Below are positions 1 through 9,771 of a stretch of 48,715 nucleotides of DNA, piece after piece. The notes beneath the pieces are model-generated. The model made no database searches and was not told where the DNA came from. It worked only from the letters and a program-made list of their open reading frames with translations. This DNA is from Hymenobacter terrestris (GTDB taxonomy: Bacteria; Bacteroidota; Bacteroidia; Cytophagales; Hymenobacteraceae), in NCBI RefSeq assembly GCF_013377905.1, contig NZ_JABKAV010000025.1, positions 1 through 48,715 on the forward strand, in the 5' to 3' direction. The translations under genes were made by a program, and so were the position numbers. Each line of letters starts with the position of its first letter. Position 1 is the stretch's first letter.

Positions 1-1470
1 TTTTGACACGGTTTTCGTGCGGAGCAGCCCCGCCCCGCGCCGCCCCCCCAGGGCTGCGACGATAAGTTCTATGGAATACCGGCCCTCCGCATCAACAACG
101 ACCCCTGGGAGGCCGACTGCCGCACGATTCACGAGTTTTCGAGCCTCGACCCGGCCCAGCCGCCCGTCATTCATCGGCGGGTGCTGCCGTTTCAGTCGTA
201 TGCCCTGGCCAAAGGCTTCGATAATTGCCTATACACCGTAACCAAAGCGCCCACCAACGCCCCCGAGCGCGTGTACCGCTACAACCCCGCCACCCGCCAG
301 GGCGAGTACACCAGTTGGCAACTGCCGGCCCAGGGCTCGGGCGGCGTCTGGATTTCGGGCGGCACCGACGACCGGGGCGACCTGTACTTCAGTACCTCCG
401 ATGGTAACCTGCTGGTGCGCGTGAATCCGGCCAGCAGCAAAGTCAGCACCGTCTGGAGCACCGACCCGCTACGCAAGGCCCGCTACTTCGCGGCCCTGGG
501 CTTTGCGGGGGCCGGTACCCACGCCAACTTCTGCTTCGACGCCCGCCGCACGCTCTACCAGGTGTACAGCACCGACGGCTCGCTGCTGCGCGTCAACATA
601 GACAGCCGCCAGCCGTCCCCCGATATCCTGCCCCTCGACGGGCTGCCCGAGCGGGGCGGCTACAGCGGCATTCTGCTGCAGAACGACGAATTCGGCAACC
701 GCCGGCTGTTTCTGGCCGGGCCCAAGGCCATTTATCAGATTGATATGGACACCAAGGAGGTGGCCCGGATTCGCCGGGGCGTGTACACCGACCTGGCGGG
801 GTGCAACCTGTTTCGCAAGGCTACCACCGATGAGGCGCCGGCCCCCGCACTTGTGCGGGCACCGTGGCGGGGCCGGGTGCTCGATGCCATAACGCTGCAG
901 CCGCTGCCCCGCGTCGGCCTGCGCCTGCGCCCCGTTACAGTGTCGTCCCGCGCCGATACGGCCCTGGCCCTCACGGCCGGTGGCGCGTTCACCTTCCCGG
1001 CCCGGCCCGCCAGCCTTTACGCCACTCAGTTGCGCCTGCCCGGCTACGTGCCGCTCGATACCACTTTTGCCGCCGCGGCTGGCCCTTATGCCCAGGACGT
1101 GCTGCTGCGCCCCCTCGGCGTAGGCTCGACGCTGGAGCTGGAGAACGTGCAGTTTTCGCGCGGCCAGGGCGAGCTGCTTACTACTTCGTTTCCGGCCCTC
1201 GATACGCTGGCTACATTGCTTACGGCCTCACCCGGCCTCACCATCGAGCTACGCGGCCACACCGATAACGTGGGCGACCCGCAGAAGAACGTGGAGCTGA
1301 GCCAGCGCCGGGTAGCCGCCGTGAAGGCCTACCTGGTAAAGCGCGGCGTGGCCCCCGGGCGCATCAGCGGCGTGGGCCTGGGCGGGGGAGAGCCCCGGGC
1401 CAGCAACGCCCAGGAAAACACCCGCCGCCTCAACCGCCGCGTCGAGTTTCGGGTAACGGGACTGCAGTAG
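1..1470 (+). CDS. OmpA-family protein, 5'-partial (propeller-like region + OmpA C-terminal domain)
   Basis: The gene enters the window from the left. The middle part (about 180-830) has repeated Tyr/Asp/Gly strands such as GDLYFSTSDGNLLVRVNP that look like a beta-propeller. A short carboxypeptidase-regulatory-like segment follows (about 865-1115). The last 110 residues are an OmpA C-terminal peptidoglycan-binding domain with GHTDNVGDPQKNVELSQRR and a final NRRVEFRV. The likely role is anchoring an outer-membrane or secreted assembly to peptidoglycan. The reading frame is clearly coding back to about base 50, but it meets TGA at 4-6. The frame starting at base 2 reads FDTVFVRSSPAP and would join it if one C were missing from the C-rich tract at 30-50. 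This is either a homopolymer error or a real frameshift. The GTG at 181 is not a convincing start. Confidence 0.75.
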
Positions 1471-1529
1471 AGAAATGGGGCACCCAGCTCAGGAACTGGC
1501 TGGGCATTTGAGCCAGGCCAGTGCTGACT

Positions 1530-2591
1530 TTACTGGATACCCTGCTTCCGCCCGCCTTTCCGCGCCTTCTTCAGCCACTTGAGCGCCGCCGCTACTTTGG
1601 CATCCTGGCTCAGGTCGGTAAAGTTGTCGCCGCCTGAAACGAGTACGTCGGGGATGAGGCTGGTCTTGTAGGCCGTGCCGGTGCGGTCAGCGTCCAGTGA
1701 GCCTGCAATGGTGAGGTAGGCCCCGCCACTGATAGGGTAGCTTTCGTTGGCGGTGGTGGCCCCGTAGGTGGGTTCGCCAAAAAAACGGGTGGCCGGTCGG
1801 CCTTTAAGGCTGATGGCTACGATTTCGCCGGAACTGGCCGTGCGCCCGCTCAGCAGCACGGCAATGGGTAAATCGGGCCGGCGGGCGGGGCAACGCTTCT
1901 CCAGGGTCGTCACCTGCATCGAGTCGACGTAGAAGTTGCCTTGGCGCAGATGCCACTGCTGTTCGGGTTTACCATTTATATCCACAAAGCCACCCAGGTG
2001 TCCGTCGCCGAGCAGGGGGGCAATGCCGGCCAGCATGGGCGCCATGGCTCCGCCATCGTTGAGGCGCAGGTCGAGAATCCAGGCCCGGGCCCGGCCTGGG
2101 GGCAAACGGCAGAGCGAATCCTGCACCACTAAGGCCGCCGCGCGCATAGCTTCCAGGCTGCCCCCGGCGTTAATGCCCGGCAACTGGATGTAACCCACGC
2201 GGCCCGGCAGCATCTTCACCAGCACCCCAGGCTTTTTCTTCAGCGCAGCCTTCACTACCTCATTGGCATAAGCTGGCCGGGCAGGGTTGCGCCATTTGTA
2301 GGTCTTTCCTTGGTAGGTAAGCCAGCCATGGTCGTCTTGCAATTGCTCGAACAGGAAGGGGTAGATGGGTAGCAGTTCGCGCACGGTAGTAGCTCCCTGG
2401 GCCCGCTGATACACCGTTTGGCGCAGTTGAGGCCAGTTCACGGTATTGCGTTCCAGCGAATAGGTCTGTAGCAACGTGAGGCTCTTATCCAGAAAAAGGG
2501 CCACCGAATCGGGTAGGGCCGTTGGAGCTGGCTGACAGTAGGCCGGCGCGCCCGCTCCGGCCAGCAAAAAGAGGAGTCCCAGTTTCTTCAT
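1530..2591 (-). CDS. secreted S41-family peptidase-like protein
   Basis: A protein of 353 residues starting at ATG 2591. The open frame runs upstream to 2735, but the signal peptide begins at MKKLGLLFLLAGAGAPAYC, so the inner start is chosen. The S41 (tail-specific/C-terminal processing protease) core is visible: LDLRLNDGG, then GRTASSGEIVAISLKG with the nucleophile serine near residue 253-254, then FGEPTYGATTAN. Processing proteases such as Prc carry a catalytic Lys in the last motif (FGKG); here that place is Ala. This resembles the S41 subgroup without the Ser-Lys dyad. An N-terminal LQDDHG supplies a candidate His. It probably acts in the periplasm or outside the cell. The substrate is unknown. 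It stands alone and is convergent with the upstream OmpA gene. Confidence 0.8.
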   Translation of the reverse strand: MKKLGLLFLLAGAGAPAYCQPAPTALPDSVALFLDKSLTLLQTYSLERNTVNWPQLRQTVYQRAQGATTVRELLPIYPFLFEQLQDDHGWLTYQGKTYKWRNPARPAYANEVVKAALKKKPGVLVKMLPGRVGYIQLPGINAGGSLEAMRAAALVVQDSLCRLPPGRARAWILDLRLNDGGAMAPMLAGIAPLLGDGHLGGFVDINGKPEQQWHLRQGNFYVDSMQVTTLEKRCPARRPDLPIAVLLSGRTASSGEIVAISLKGRPATRFFGEPTYGATTANESYPISGGAYLTIAGSLDADRTGTAYKTSLIPDVLVSGGDNFTDLSQDAKVAAALKWLKKARKGGRKQGIQ

Positions 2592-2784
2592 GACGCGAAG
2601 ATGCTGGTTTGCCGTGAATGGTTGGCTGGCTAAAAGAGCAGGCACAATAATATTCTGCAAATTTCTGGTAGAGGCGCGCGAATGAAGGTCACTCGCTGTT
2701 CTGGGTTCAATCGGCCAGGCCCTTTTTACCCTCATCCAGCTACCGCATCCAGCGCTTCTGATATAGATAGATAATCATAAGCCA

Positions 2785-2842
2785 GCCCATAAAAAGTCAG
2801 CCTTTCCCACGCTGATGCGGGAAAGGCTGACTTTTTATGGGC
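2785..2842 (-). terminator. perfect 24-bp hairpin, terminator
   Basis: Arms at 2785-2808 and 2819-2842 are perfectly complementary around a 10-nt loop. The inner stem is G/C-rich and flanked by A and T runs. It lies 20 bases beyond the stop of the minus-strand gene at 2863-3147 and would end its transcript before the next gene's promoter. Confidence 0.85.
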
Positions 2843-2862
2843 CGAAAATCGGGTGCCCGGGG

Positions 2863-3147
2863 CTATTGACCGTTGCCGATAGTCGAGTTACGGGAACGGC
2901 GCGGGGCGCGCTGCTCGGTTTTCTTGCGCTTGCGCCAGAACTGGAACCAGCGCTGCCGGTAGCGGACGGTACGCTTCTTACGGGCTTTGCGACCTCCCCC
3001 TTTATAGGTGCGGTAATTAGGCCGGTGTACGTAAACTTTGCCGCGCATTTTGGCGCGGGCGGCCGGGCCAGGAGGTGCGGCAAGCGCGGGGCTGATGTCG
3101 GCCAAGCCCATCACCAGCAGCATGAAAAAGAGAAGAAAACGGGTCAT
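2863..3147 (-). CDS. small basic secreted protein, unknown function
   Basis: A protein of 94 residues starting at ATG 3147; an upstream start at 3177 would add residues before the signal peptide. The sequence opens with MTRFLLFFMLLVMGLADIS, a signal peptide with probable cleavage after ALA. The mature part is short and strongly basic, with KVYVHRPNYRTYKGGG and clusters of Arg/Lys (RKARKKR, RKRKK). No enzymatic motif is seen. The charge suggests binding to an anionic partner such as LPS, nucleic acid or peptidoglycan, but this is inference. It is a single-gene unit with a strong terminator behind it. I do not recognise the family. Confidence 0.65.
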   Translation of the reverse strand: MTRFLLFFMLLVMGLADISPALAAPPGPAARAKMRGKVYVHRPNYRTYKGGGRKARKKRTVRYRQRWFQFWRKRKKTEQRAPRRSRNSTIGNGQ

Positions 3148-3507
3148 AGCAAAAAGATAAAGCCGCAAAAGCCACACGAAGGTAAGCAGGCCATTGGCAA
3201 GTATTCAGCCAAAAATGAATTCCTGCGGCAAAAGAGTAAGATTTTAGTTCCTTGGCGGTGGGAGAAAGGGAGGAGTTGCTTGGTAGCTTCCGGCCAGTGA
3301 GAGCAGATACGGCAGATGTTGGCCAATTGGTTCATCCGGCGGAGTAAAAGCAGAATCCAGGGTCCGGGTGGCATAAAGGTATAGCAGGGAGAGTACCGCT
3401 AGAAAAATCAACTCCGAGAGTAAAATTGCCAGCCAGCTTATGGAATGTGCCGGGCCGGGGCATCAGTAGGGCTGGGGCCAGCCTTATCTGCCGCTCCGTT
3501 ACCGCCT
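3148..3507. other. divergent intergenic region
   Basis: 360 bases between the small secreted protein (leftward) and the macroglobulin-like gene (rightward). It is more A/T-rich than its neighbours. A one-mismatch -7 box (TACCTTCG on the minus strand, about 3187-3194) could serve the leftward gene. TAAAATTG near 3421 is a weak candidate for the rightward one. I see no gene in it. Confidence 0.4.
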
Positions 3508-6500
3508 ATGCTGCTACGCCTACTCCTCCCGTTGTTGCTGTTGCTACTATCAGTTGGCCCCACCTGGGCCCAGCCGCCGCTGGCCCAAGCCCGCCAGCAG
3601 AGCTACCTGACCAAGGTTTTCCGCCTTACCGATGCGCAGGCCCGCCGCCTTTACGAACGGGGTCTCGCAACCGCCCGGACTGATTTCTTTGCCCAGCCCG
3701 TCGATTCGTTTCCGACGAGCCAGGCCGATAGCGTAGGGCCCAAGCGGCTGGCGGTCCGGCCGCCGGGCTACTACCTGGTGGCGCATACCGAAGGCCCGGA
3801 GCTGGTGTACTGGCTGTTCGGCCGCACCGGCCGCCAGCTCACGGTGCTCGACAACCAGCAGGACCTAAGCCTGTTGCTGCGCGATTCGCTGGGCCAGCTG
3901 CTGCCCGATGCCCGGATTACGCTTCGCGGTGGCCGCCGGGTGCCCCTTGATGCGGCCACCCAAACCTACCGGCTGGCCGGCCGCGCTGGCCGGGCCGGGC
4001 TGCTGGCCGTGGAAATCGGGGGGCGCACCACCTACCACCCCCTGGAGCAAACGTTTCCGTATGTCCGCCCGCCCCGTTATTCGCGGGGCTTTAGCTGGCG
4101 CGGGGCCTATCAACGGGTGCTTTATGGTTTCCCGCTGGGCTACCTGGGCCGGCCGGTGCGCCAACTGGTGAGGGAGCTACATCATGCCTCTGACATCGAT
4201 ACCGGCCCGGTAGGGCTGCTGCGCTCGGTGTTCAACCCCGATGTGCGGGAGCAGCGCCAAGAGCGGCGGGCCAGTAAGCAGGCTGAAAAGTGGCGCGCCT
4301 ACCTCGTGCTCAGCAAGCCCCGCTACCGCCCCGCCGCCGATACGCTCCGCCTCAAGGCGCGGGTGCTCAGTCTCCGGGGCCAGCCCTACCGCCGTCCGCT
4401 GGAGCTATGGCTCAGCGCCGACCGCCAGCCGCGTCGCCTGGCCCTGCTGGCCCCGGTGCGGCCCGGCTCCTACGAGTTCACGCTGCCGCTGCCCGACACG
4501 CTCAACCTGCGCTCCGACCAGTACGTGTACCTGAGTTTGCGGCCCGTGGAAAGTGGCTCGAATGGGCCCGAACTGGCTGCTGGTAGCTTTCGGCTGGAAG
4601 ATTACGAGCTGAACAATACCCGCTACACGTTGCGCCCGGCCCAGGTCGAGCAGCAGTCTGACACACCCCAGGCCCTGTTTTTGCGCGGGCAGGATGCCAA
4701 CGAACTCAACCTGCTCGATGCCCGGGTGCGCCTGCGGGTGCTGCCGCAGCTGGTGGGCCGGCTGGCTAAGCGGCAAGTGTTTGTGCCCGATACGCTCTGG
4801 ACGCACACCCAGCCCCTCGACGCGGCCGGCGAAACCCGCGTGGCCCTGCCCGATTCGGTGCTGCCCGCCGCCGACTTCACGTATTTGGTGGAGGCCGAAT
4901 TTCTCAACGCCGACCGTGAGCGCCACCTCGAAAAAGCCACCGTCCGCTACGCGCGGCGTAACGGCCAGCTGACCCTGACCCTGCAGCAGGATTCGTTGCG
5001 GGCCGATTATAAAGTGAGTGGGCAGATCCGGCCGCGCACGGCGGTGCTCGAAGCAACCCGCTCCCGGCCCGATGGCAAATCAGTTACCACTACCGAAACC
5101 GTGTCGCTGCCGTTGGCCCGGCTCCTCGACCCAACCGTCAGAAACTACGGCCTGCGGTCGGGCGCTGGGCTGGAAGCTACGCTGGCATTGGATCCGAGCA
5201 ATGCCGGGCTGCTACTGGCTTCGGAGCGGACGGCCGATTCGTTGGTGCTCCGCGTCAGGAATCCGCGCCGGCTGCAGTTCTGGTACTACCTGTACCGCGG
5301 CAACCAGCTGGTGGAGCGTGGCTACGGCCCCGCGCTGGCTCGCCGCTGGCCGGCCACCGCGGCCGATACCTGGTACATTTCGGTGCATTATTTTTGGGGT
5401 GGTGAGCTGCAGAAGGCGGAATACCACGTGGCCCCGCCCGGCCGTCGGCTAACCATCGAGGCCGAACAGCCCGAGGTAGTGTATCCGGGCCAGAAAATCA
5501 CGTTGGCATACACCGTGCGCGACGAAACCGGCCGTCCCGTGCCCGCCGCCGACCTCACGGCCTACGCCCACACCAGCAAGTTCGAGGCTCCCGCCGCCCC
5601 CAACCTACCCGATTTCACGCCCGCCGTGGTCGGCCGGGTGTTGCGGCGGCGCTTTAGGCTGGCGGCGGGTTTTGCCAACGAGTCGCAACGGCCAGTCCGC
5701 CAGCCCCTGGCCTGGGGTGCCTGGCGGCAGCGCCTGGGCCTCGACTCGCTACGCTTCTACCAGTTCCTGTATCCCGCTACCGGCACGTTTGCCGAGTACC
5801 AGTTGGCTCCCGGTGGTATCACGCAGTTGTCCCCGTTCGTGGTCGATTCGGGACGAGTGCAGCCCACGGTGGCGGCGTATATAGATGGAATACCGGTATT
5901 CGTGGGCCGGGTAAATGCCGACGAGCCCTTCGCGCTGGTGGCCGACACCGGCCGCCACACGGTAGCCATTCGTACGCCCGACCGCCTCGTAACGCTGCGG
6001 AACGTGCCGCTGCGCCACCTGCACAAGCTCACGCTCAGCATCGACCCCCACCACGCGCAGCCCAACCTCACGGTAGTCCGGCGCGGAGCGGTATCGGCCA
6101 CCGAGCGGGCCGAGCTGCAGCGGTATTTAGCCGTTATCGACCGCGCCGCGCCGCGCGACCAATTGCGCCTGCGCCAGGGCAACCGCCTGCAGGTGTTGGG
6201 GGAGGGGCGCCCCGCGCTTATCGGCCGGGCTGTCGTAAACTATCAGTACGAATACGCCCGCGACCAGCTTACCTACCTGGCCGGACCCTTCCGGCCCGAC
6301 TCGGTGCTGCTGCGCCGTGCTTCCGACGGTTTACGGCAGCGGTTTTTGTTCGAGTCGGACTACCGCTACAGCTTCGGCCAGGGCCTGCTGAAAATGCGCA
6401 GCCTGAGCAATTCGGCGGCCGATTACGGCGACCTGGGCCGGGCCGTTACGTTCGCAGGCGGTCTGCCGCTGGCTGATTTCGCCCTGACTGAGGCCGACCT

Positions 6501-9500
6501 GCGGCCGAGTGCCGCCACCGGCTACTTCCGCCCGCCCACGCCCGAGCCGGTACTGGACTTGCCTACCACCACGCCCGTCAACCAGGGCCGGTTGGCAGTG
6601 CGGGGAGCCGCCGATGATTATGGTGCAGTAAACGGCTCCGGTAGCCTTGCAGAGCCTTCGGTGCGCTACACCCTGCTCACCCGACCCGACCAGCCCAGGT
6701 TTTACCGGCTGCTTCGCTCTCTGCCTCCAACCCTGCACGCGCTGCCCCCCGGCCTGTACCGCCTGGCCCTGCTGCGGGCCGATAGCTCGGTACTGGCCCT
6801 GCGCGCCGCCGTGCAAGTGCGGGCGGGCGGCACCACCTACCTGCAGCTCGATTCGCTCGACCAGCAGCCCCTGGCCGAAACCGCGGCCCGCCGGTGGCGG
6901 CAGCTTTTCCGGCAGCAGATTGCCGCGCATCTCTACCGCCCTGGCCCATCTGCGCTACTCGATTCGGTGGCCGCCCGCCGCGAAATTGCGGTGGTGCTGC
7001 CCCTGACAACCCCCTTCGGCTGGCGGCTGGTGCGCGGCCAGGTAACCGAGCGTGCCACTGGCGAAGGCCTGCCCGGCGTAACGGTGCTCGTAAAAGGCAC
7101 CAGCGTGGGCGTGAGCACCAACGCCGATGGCAGCTACGCGCTATCGGTGCCGCCCGGCGGGGTGCTGGTGTTCTCCTCGATTGGCTTCGTGCCGATGGAG
7201 CGGCTGGCAAATGGCCCGGATGTACTGGTGGAGCTGAGCACGGACAGCAAGCAGCTCAGCGAGGTGGTTGTAACTGGTTTGGGAATAGAGCGCCGACGGT
7301 CGGAGCTGACGGGTTCGGTAAGTACTGTATCGGGCCAGCCCGGCGGTAAATCCCGCGTCACGTTGCGCGGAAACTCAAGCATAACCTCCGGTAAACAGGC
7401 CCTCATTATCGTGGATGGCTTGCCCTACACGGGTTCGCTGGCCGACCTGAATCCGGACGATATTCTGACGGTGGAGACGCTAAAAGCCGAATCAGCCACG
7501 GCCATGTACGGCTCGCGCTCCGCTAATGGCGTGCTGATCATCACGACTAAGACGGGACCGGCCAATGGCGGGCCGACCGATGATATAGTGCCTGCTCCCG
7601 GCCGCGACCCGCGGCTGGCGCTGCGCCGTCGCTTCTCCGACGTAGGCTGGTGGCGACCCACCCTCATAACCGACCAAAATGGCCAGGCCCGCACCGAAGT
7701 CATCGTGCCCGACGACCTCACCGGCTGGGACACCTTCGTGCTGGCCTCCGACGACGACGCTCGCATGGGTAGCTTCACGCAGCGGCTACGTTCGTTCAAG
7801 GCCCTGGCGGCCACCCTGACCACCCCGCGCTTCCTGCTCCAAGGCGACCGGCCGCAGATCATCGGCAAAACCCTCAACTACTTGCCCGACACGGCTCAGG
7901 TGAGCACCACGTTCCAGGTAGGAGCGGGGCCCGCGCGTACCCTGCGCCACCGCGTTATCACCGCCGTGCTCGACACGCTCAGCTTCGTGGCCCCCAGCAA
8001 TGCCGATTCGGTGGCCGTGCGCTACAGCCTGCTCCGGGCTGATGGGTACGAGGACGGGGAGCTGCGCTACCTGCCGGTGCTGCCGGTGGGCACCCGCGAG
8101 CGGGTGGGCACTTTTGCCATTCTCACGGCTGCCGACACCACGCTCACGCTGCCCGTGCGCCCCGAGTTGGGACCAGTTACGCTACGGCTGGAAAGCGACC
8201 CGGTGCCGGTAATACTCGACGAAATCCGCCACCTCCAGAGCTACGTCTATCTCTGCAACGAGCAGGCGGCTTCCAAGCTGCGGGGCCTGCTGCTCGAACA
8301 GCGCCTGCGGGCCGTGCTGCGCCCCGGCCAGCCCTTTGCCGGCACCCGCGACGTGAACCGCCTGATCCGGCTGTTGTTGCGCGGCCGGCCCTCGGCGCAG
8401 CAGCTGTGGGGCACCTGGGCTACCGCGCCGGTCAGTGCCTGGGCCTCGCTGCATGTGCTCGAAGCGCTGCTCGATGCCGAGCAGCAGGGCCACAAAGTGG
8501 CCCTCGATAAGGATGCGCTGCGTCAGCACCTGTTGCGCGAGCTGGATAACGCCTTCGCCGATGCCGCCGTCCGCCGCGCCCTAAGTACCGCAGCCCCGGT
8601 ATTCAACTTGGCCTTCTGCACCCCCGACGACCGGCTGCGGCTTCTCCAGCTGCTGCACCGCCTCGGCGGTCCGTCGCCGCCCGATTTTGCCTCCCTGCTG
8701 GCCCGGCTAGAGCGGGAGCCCGGCCGCCGCGCCCTCGACCAGCAGCTGGCCCTGCTGGAGTTGCGCCAGCAGCTGGGGCTGCCCTACCAACTCGATTCGC
8801 TATGCCGCTACCGCCACGCCACGGCCCTGGGCGGGCTGTTTTATGCCGATACGCTGCGGGCGGGTAGTTTCTACCGCCACCTGCTGCCTGAGCGCCTGGG
8901 CACTACCTTGCAGGCATATCGCCTGCTGCGGATCCAGGGCGGACCCAATGCGGCGCGGGAGCTGGCGCGCATCCGGGCGTTTCTGCTGCAGCAGCGCGGC
9001 CCCGGTGGTCACTGGGCCAGCACCTACGAGGCCGGCCAGATTCTGGCCACCATCGGCCCCGACCTGACGGTGCCGGCCAGCGGCGGGCTTGTCGCCAGTG
9101 CTCAGCTCAGCGGCGGCTATAATCAGCAGGTGAATCAGTTTCCGTTTGAAGTAACGCTGCCGGCCGGAGCGGGGCCGCTGGTGCTGCGCAAGCAGGGCGG
9201 GCTGCCCGTGTACGCCACCGCCTACCAGACCCGCTGGAACCCCGCCCCAACGGCCGTGGCTAAACCTTTCGGGGTGCGCACGCGGCTGGCCGGGCAGGAG
9301 GGCAGCCGCATAATGCTGCGAGCCGGCCAGCCCACCGAGTTGGAAGTAACCGTGGATGTGCCCGCCGAAGCCCGCTACATGCTGCTCGAAGTACCCATCC
9401 CGGCCGGCTGCTCCTATGCTGCCGAAAAAGCGCGCGGCAACGCCGTTGAGGTTCACCGCGAATACCTACGCCACCAGGTAGGCATTTTCGTGGATGTGCT

Positions 9501-9642
9501 GCCGGCCGGCCGGCACGTGTTCCGGGTGGCCCTGCAGCCCCGCTACCGGGGTAGCTACACGCTCAACCCCGCCCGGGCCGAGCTGATGTACTTTCCCACC
9601 CGCTTCGGTCGCGCCGCCAGCCGCCAGGTAGGAGTGGAGTAG
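3508..9642 (+). CDS. alpha-2-macroglobulin-like exported protein with inserted carboxypeptidase-regulatory and TonB-plug domains
   Basis: A protein of 2,044 residues. The start is set at ATG 3508 because the signal peptide MLLRLLLPLLLLLLSVGPTW begins there; an ATG at 3445 only adds 21 residues. The first half holds MG-type beta domains (for example VYPGQKITLAYTVRDETGRP). Residues about 1171-1260 are a CarboxypepD_reg-like domain (GLPGVTVLVKGTSVGVSTN). Residues about 1260-1350 are a TonB-receptor plug ending in SATAMYGSRSANGVLIITTK, with no beta-barrel after it. The alpha-2-macroglobulin domain follows (about 1367-1460, GWWRPTLITDQNGQARTEV). At residues 1583-1586 is CNEQ, matching the C-x-E-Q thioester motif, then an alpha-rich thioester-domain-like region and a C-terminal receptor-like domain. 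Bacterial members are thought to trap proteases at the cell surface. The plug may mediate docking to envelope partners (inference). Confidence 0.85.
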   Translation: MLLRLLLPLLLLLLSVGPTWAQPPLAQARQQSYLTKVFRLTDAQARRLYERGLATARTDFFAQPVDSFPTSQADSVGPKRLAVRPPGYYLVAHTEGPELVYWLFGRTGRQLTVLDNQQDLSLLLRDSLGQLLPDARITLRGGRRVPLDAATQTYRLAGRAGRAGLLAVEIGGRTTYHPLEQTFPYVRPPRYSRGFSWRGAYQRVLYGFPLGYLGRPVRQLVRELHHASDIDTGPVGLLRSVFNPDVREQRQERRASKQAEKWRAYLVLSKPRYRPAADTLRLKARVLSLRGQPYRRPLELWLSADRQPRRLALLAPVRPGSYEFTLPLPDTLNLRSDQYVYLSLRPVESGSNGPELAAGSFRLEDYELNNTRYTLRPAQVEQQSDTPQALFLRGQDANELNLLDARVRLRVLPQLVGRLAKRQVFVPDTLWTHTQPLDAAGETRVALPDSVLPAADFTYLVEAEFLNADRERHLEKATVRYARRNGQLTLTLQQDSLRADYKVSGQIRPRTAVLEATRSRPDGKSVTTTETVSLPLARLLDPTVRNYGLRSGAGLEATLALDPSNAGLLLASERTADSLVLRVRNPRRLQFWYYLYRGNQLVERGYGPALARRWPATAADTWYISVHYFWGGELQKAEYHVAPPGRRLTIEAEQPEVVYPGQKITLAYTVRDETGRPVPAADLTAYAHTSKFEAPAAPNLPDFTPAVVGRVLRRRFRLAAGFANESQRPVRQPLAWGAWRQRLGLDSLRFYQFLYPATGTFAEYQLAPGGITQLSPFVVDSGRVQPTVAAYIDGIPVFVGRVNADEPFALVADTGRHTVAIRTPDRLVTLRNVPLRHLHKLTLSIDPHHAQPNLTVVRRGAVSATERAELQRYLAVIDRAAPRDQLRLRQGNRLQVLGEGRPALIGRAVVNYQYEYARDQLTYLAGPFRPDSVLLRRASDGLRQRFLFESDYRYSFGQGLLKMRSLSNSAADYGDLGRAVTFAGGLPLADFALTEADLRPSAATGYFRPPTPEPVLDLPTTTPVNQGRLAVRGAADDYGAVNGSGSLAEPSVRYTLLTRPDQPRFYRLLRSLPPTLHALPPGLYRLALLRADSSVLALRAAVQVRAGGTTYLQLDSLDQQPLAETAARRWRQLFRQQIAAHLYRPGPSALLDSVAARREIAVVLPLTTPFGWRLVRGQVTERATGEGLPGVTVLVKGTSVGVSTNADGSYALSVPPGGVLVFSSIGFVPMERLANGPDVLVELSTDSKQLSEVVVTGLGIERRRSELTGSVSTVSGQPGGKSRVTLRGNSSITSGKQALIIVDGLPYTGSLADLNPDDILTVETLKAESATAMYGSRSANGVLIITTKTGPANGGPTDDIVPAPGRDPRLALRRRFSDVGWWRPTLITDQNGQARTEVIVPDDLTGWDTFVLASDDDARMGSFTQRLRSFKALAATLTTPRFLLQGDRPQIIGKTLNYLPDTAQVSTTFQVGAGPARTLRHRVITAVLDTLSFVAPSNADSVAVRYSLLRADGYEDGELRYLPVLPVGTRERVGTFAILTAADTTLTLPVRPELGPVTLRLESDPVPVILDEIRHLQSYVYLCNEQAASKLRGLLLEQRLRAVLRPGQPFAGTRDVNRLIRLLLRGRPSAQQLWGTWATAPVSAWASLHVLEALLDAEQQGHKVALDKDALRQHLLRELDNAFADAAVRRALSTAAPVFNLAFCTPDDRLRLLQLLHRLGGPSPPDFASLLARLEREPGRRALDQQLALLELRQQLGLPYQLDSLCRYRHATALGGLFYADTLRAGSFYRHLLPERLGTTLQAYRLLRIQGGPNAARELARIRAFLLQQRGPGGHWASTYEAGQILATIGPDLTVPASGGLVASAQLSGGYNQQVNQFPFEVTLPAGAGPLVLRKQGGLPVYATAYQTRWNPAPTAVAKPFGVRTRLAGQEGSRIMLRAGQPTELEVTVDVPAEARYMLLEVPIPAGCSYAAEKARGNAVEVHREYLRHQVGIFVDVLPAGRHVFRVALQPRYRGSYTLNPARAELMYFPTRFGRAASRQVGVE

Positions 9643-9689
9643 CGATGAGGTAGTGAGTTTGACGTGCAATGGTCCTGCCTGAGCGCTCA

Positions 9690-9719
9690 TGCTGCCACGA
9701 CCTTTTTGTGGTGGCAGCA
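9690..9719 (+). terminator. possible hairpin terminator after the macroglobulin gene
   Basis: Nine-base arms (9690-9698 and 9711-9719) around a T-rich 12-nt loop, about 50 bases after the stop codon. There is no T-run following it, so termination is only possible. Confidence 0.35.
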
Positions 9720-9771
9720 CACTTGTTCTTGCGTTCTAGCACCTAATCTACCGCTTAACCTTAATTCCTCT

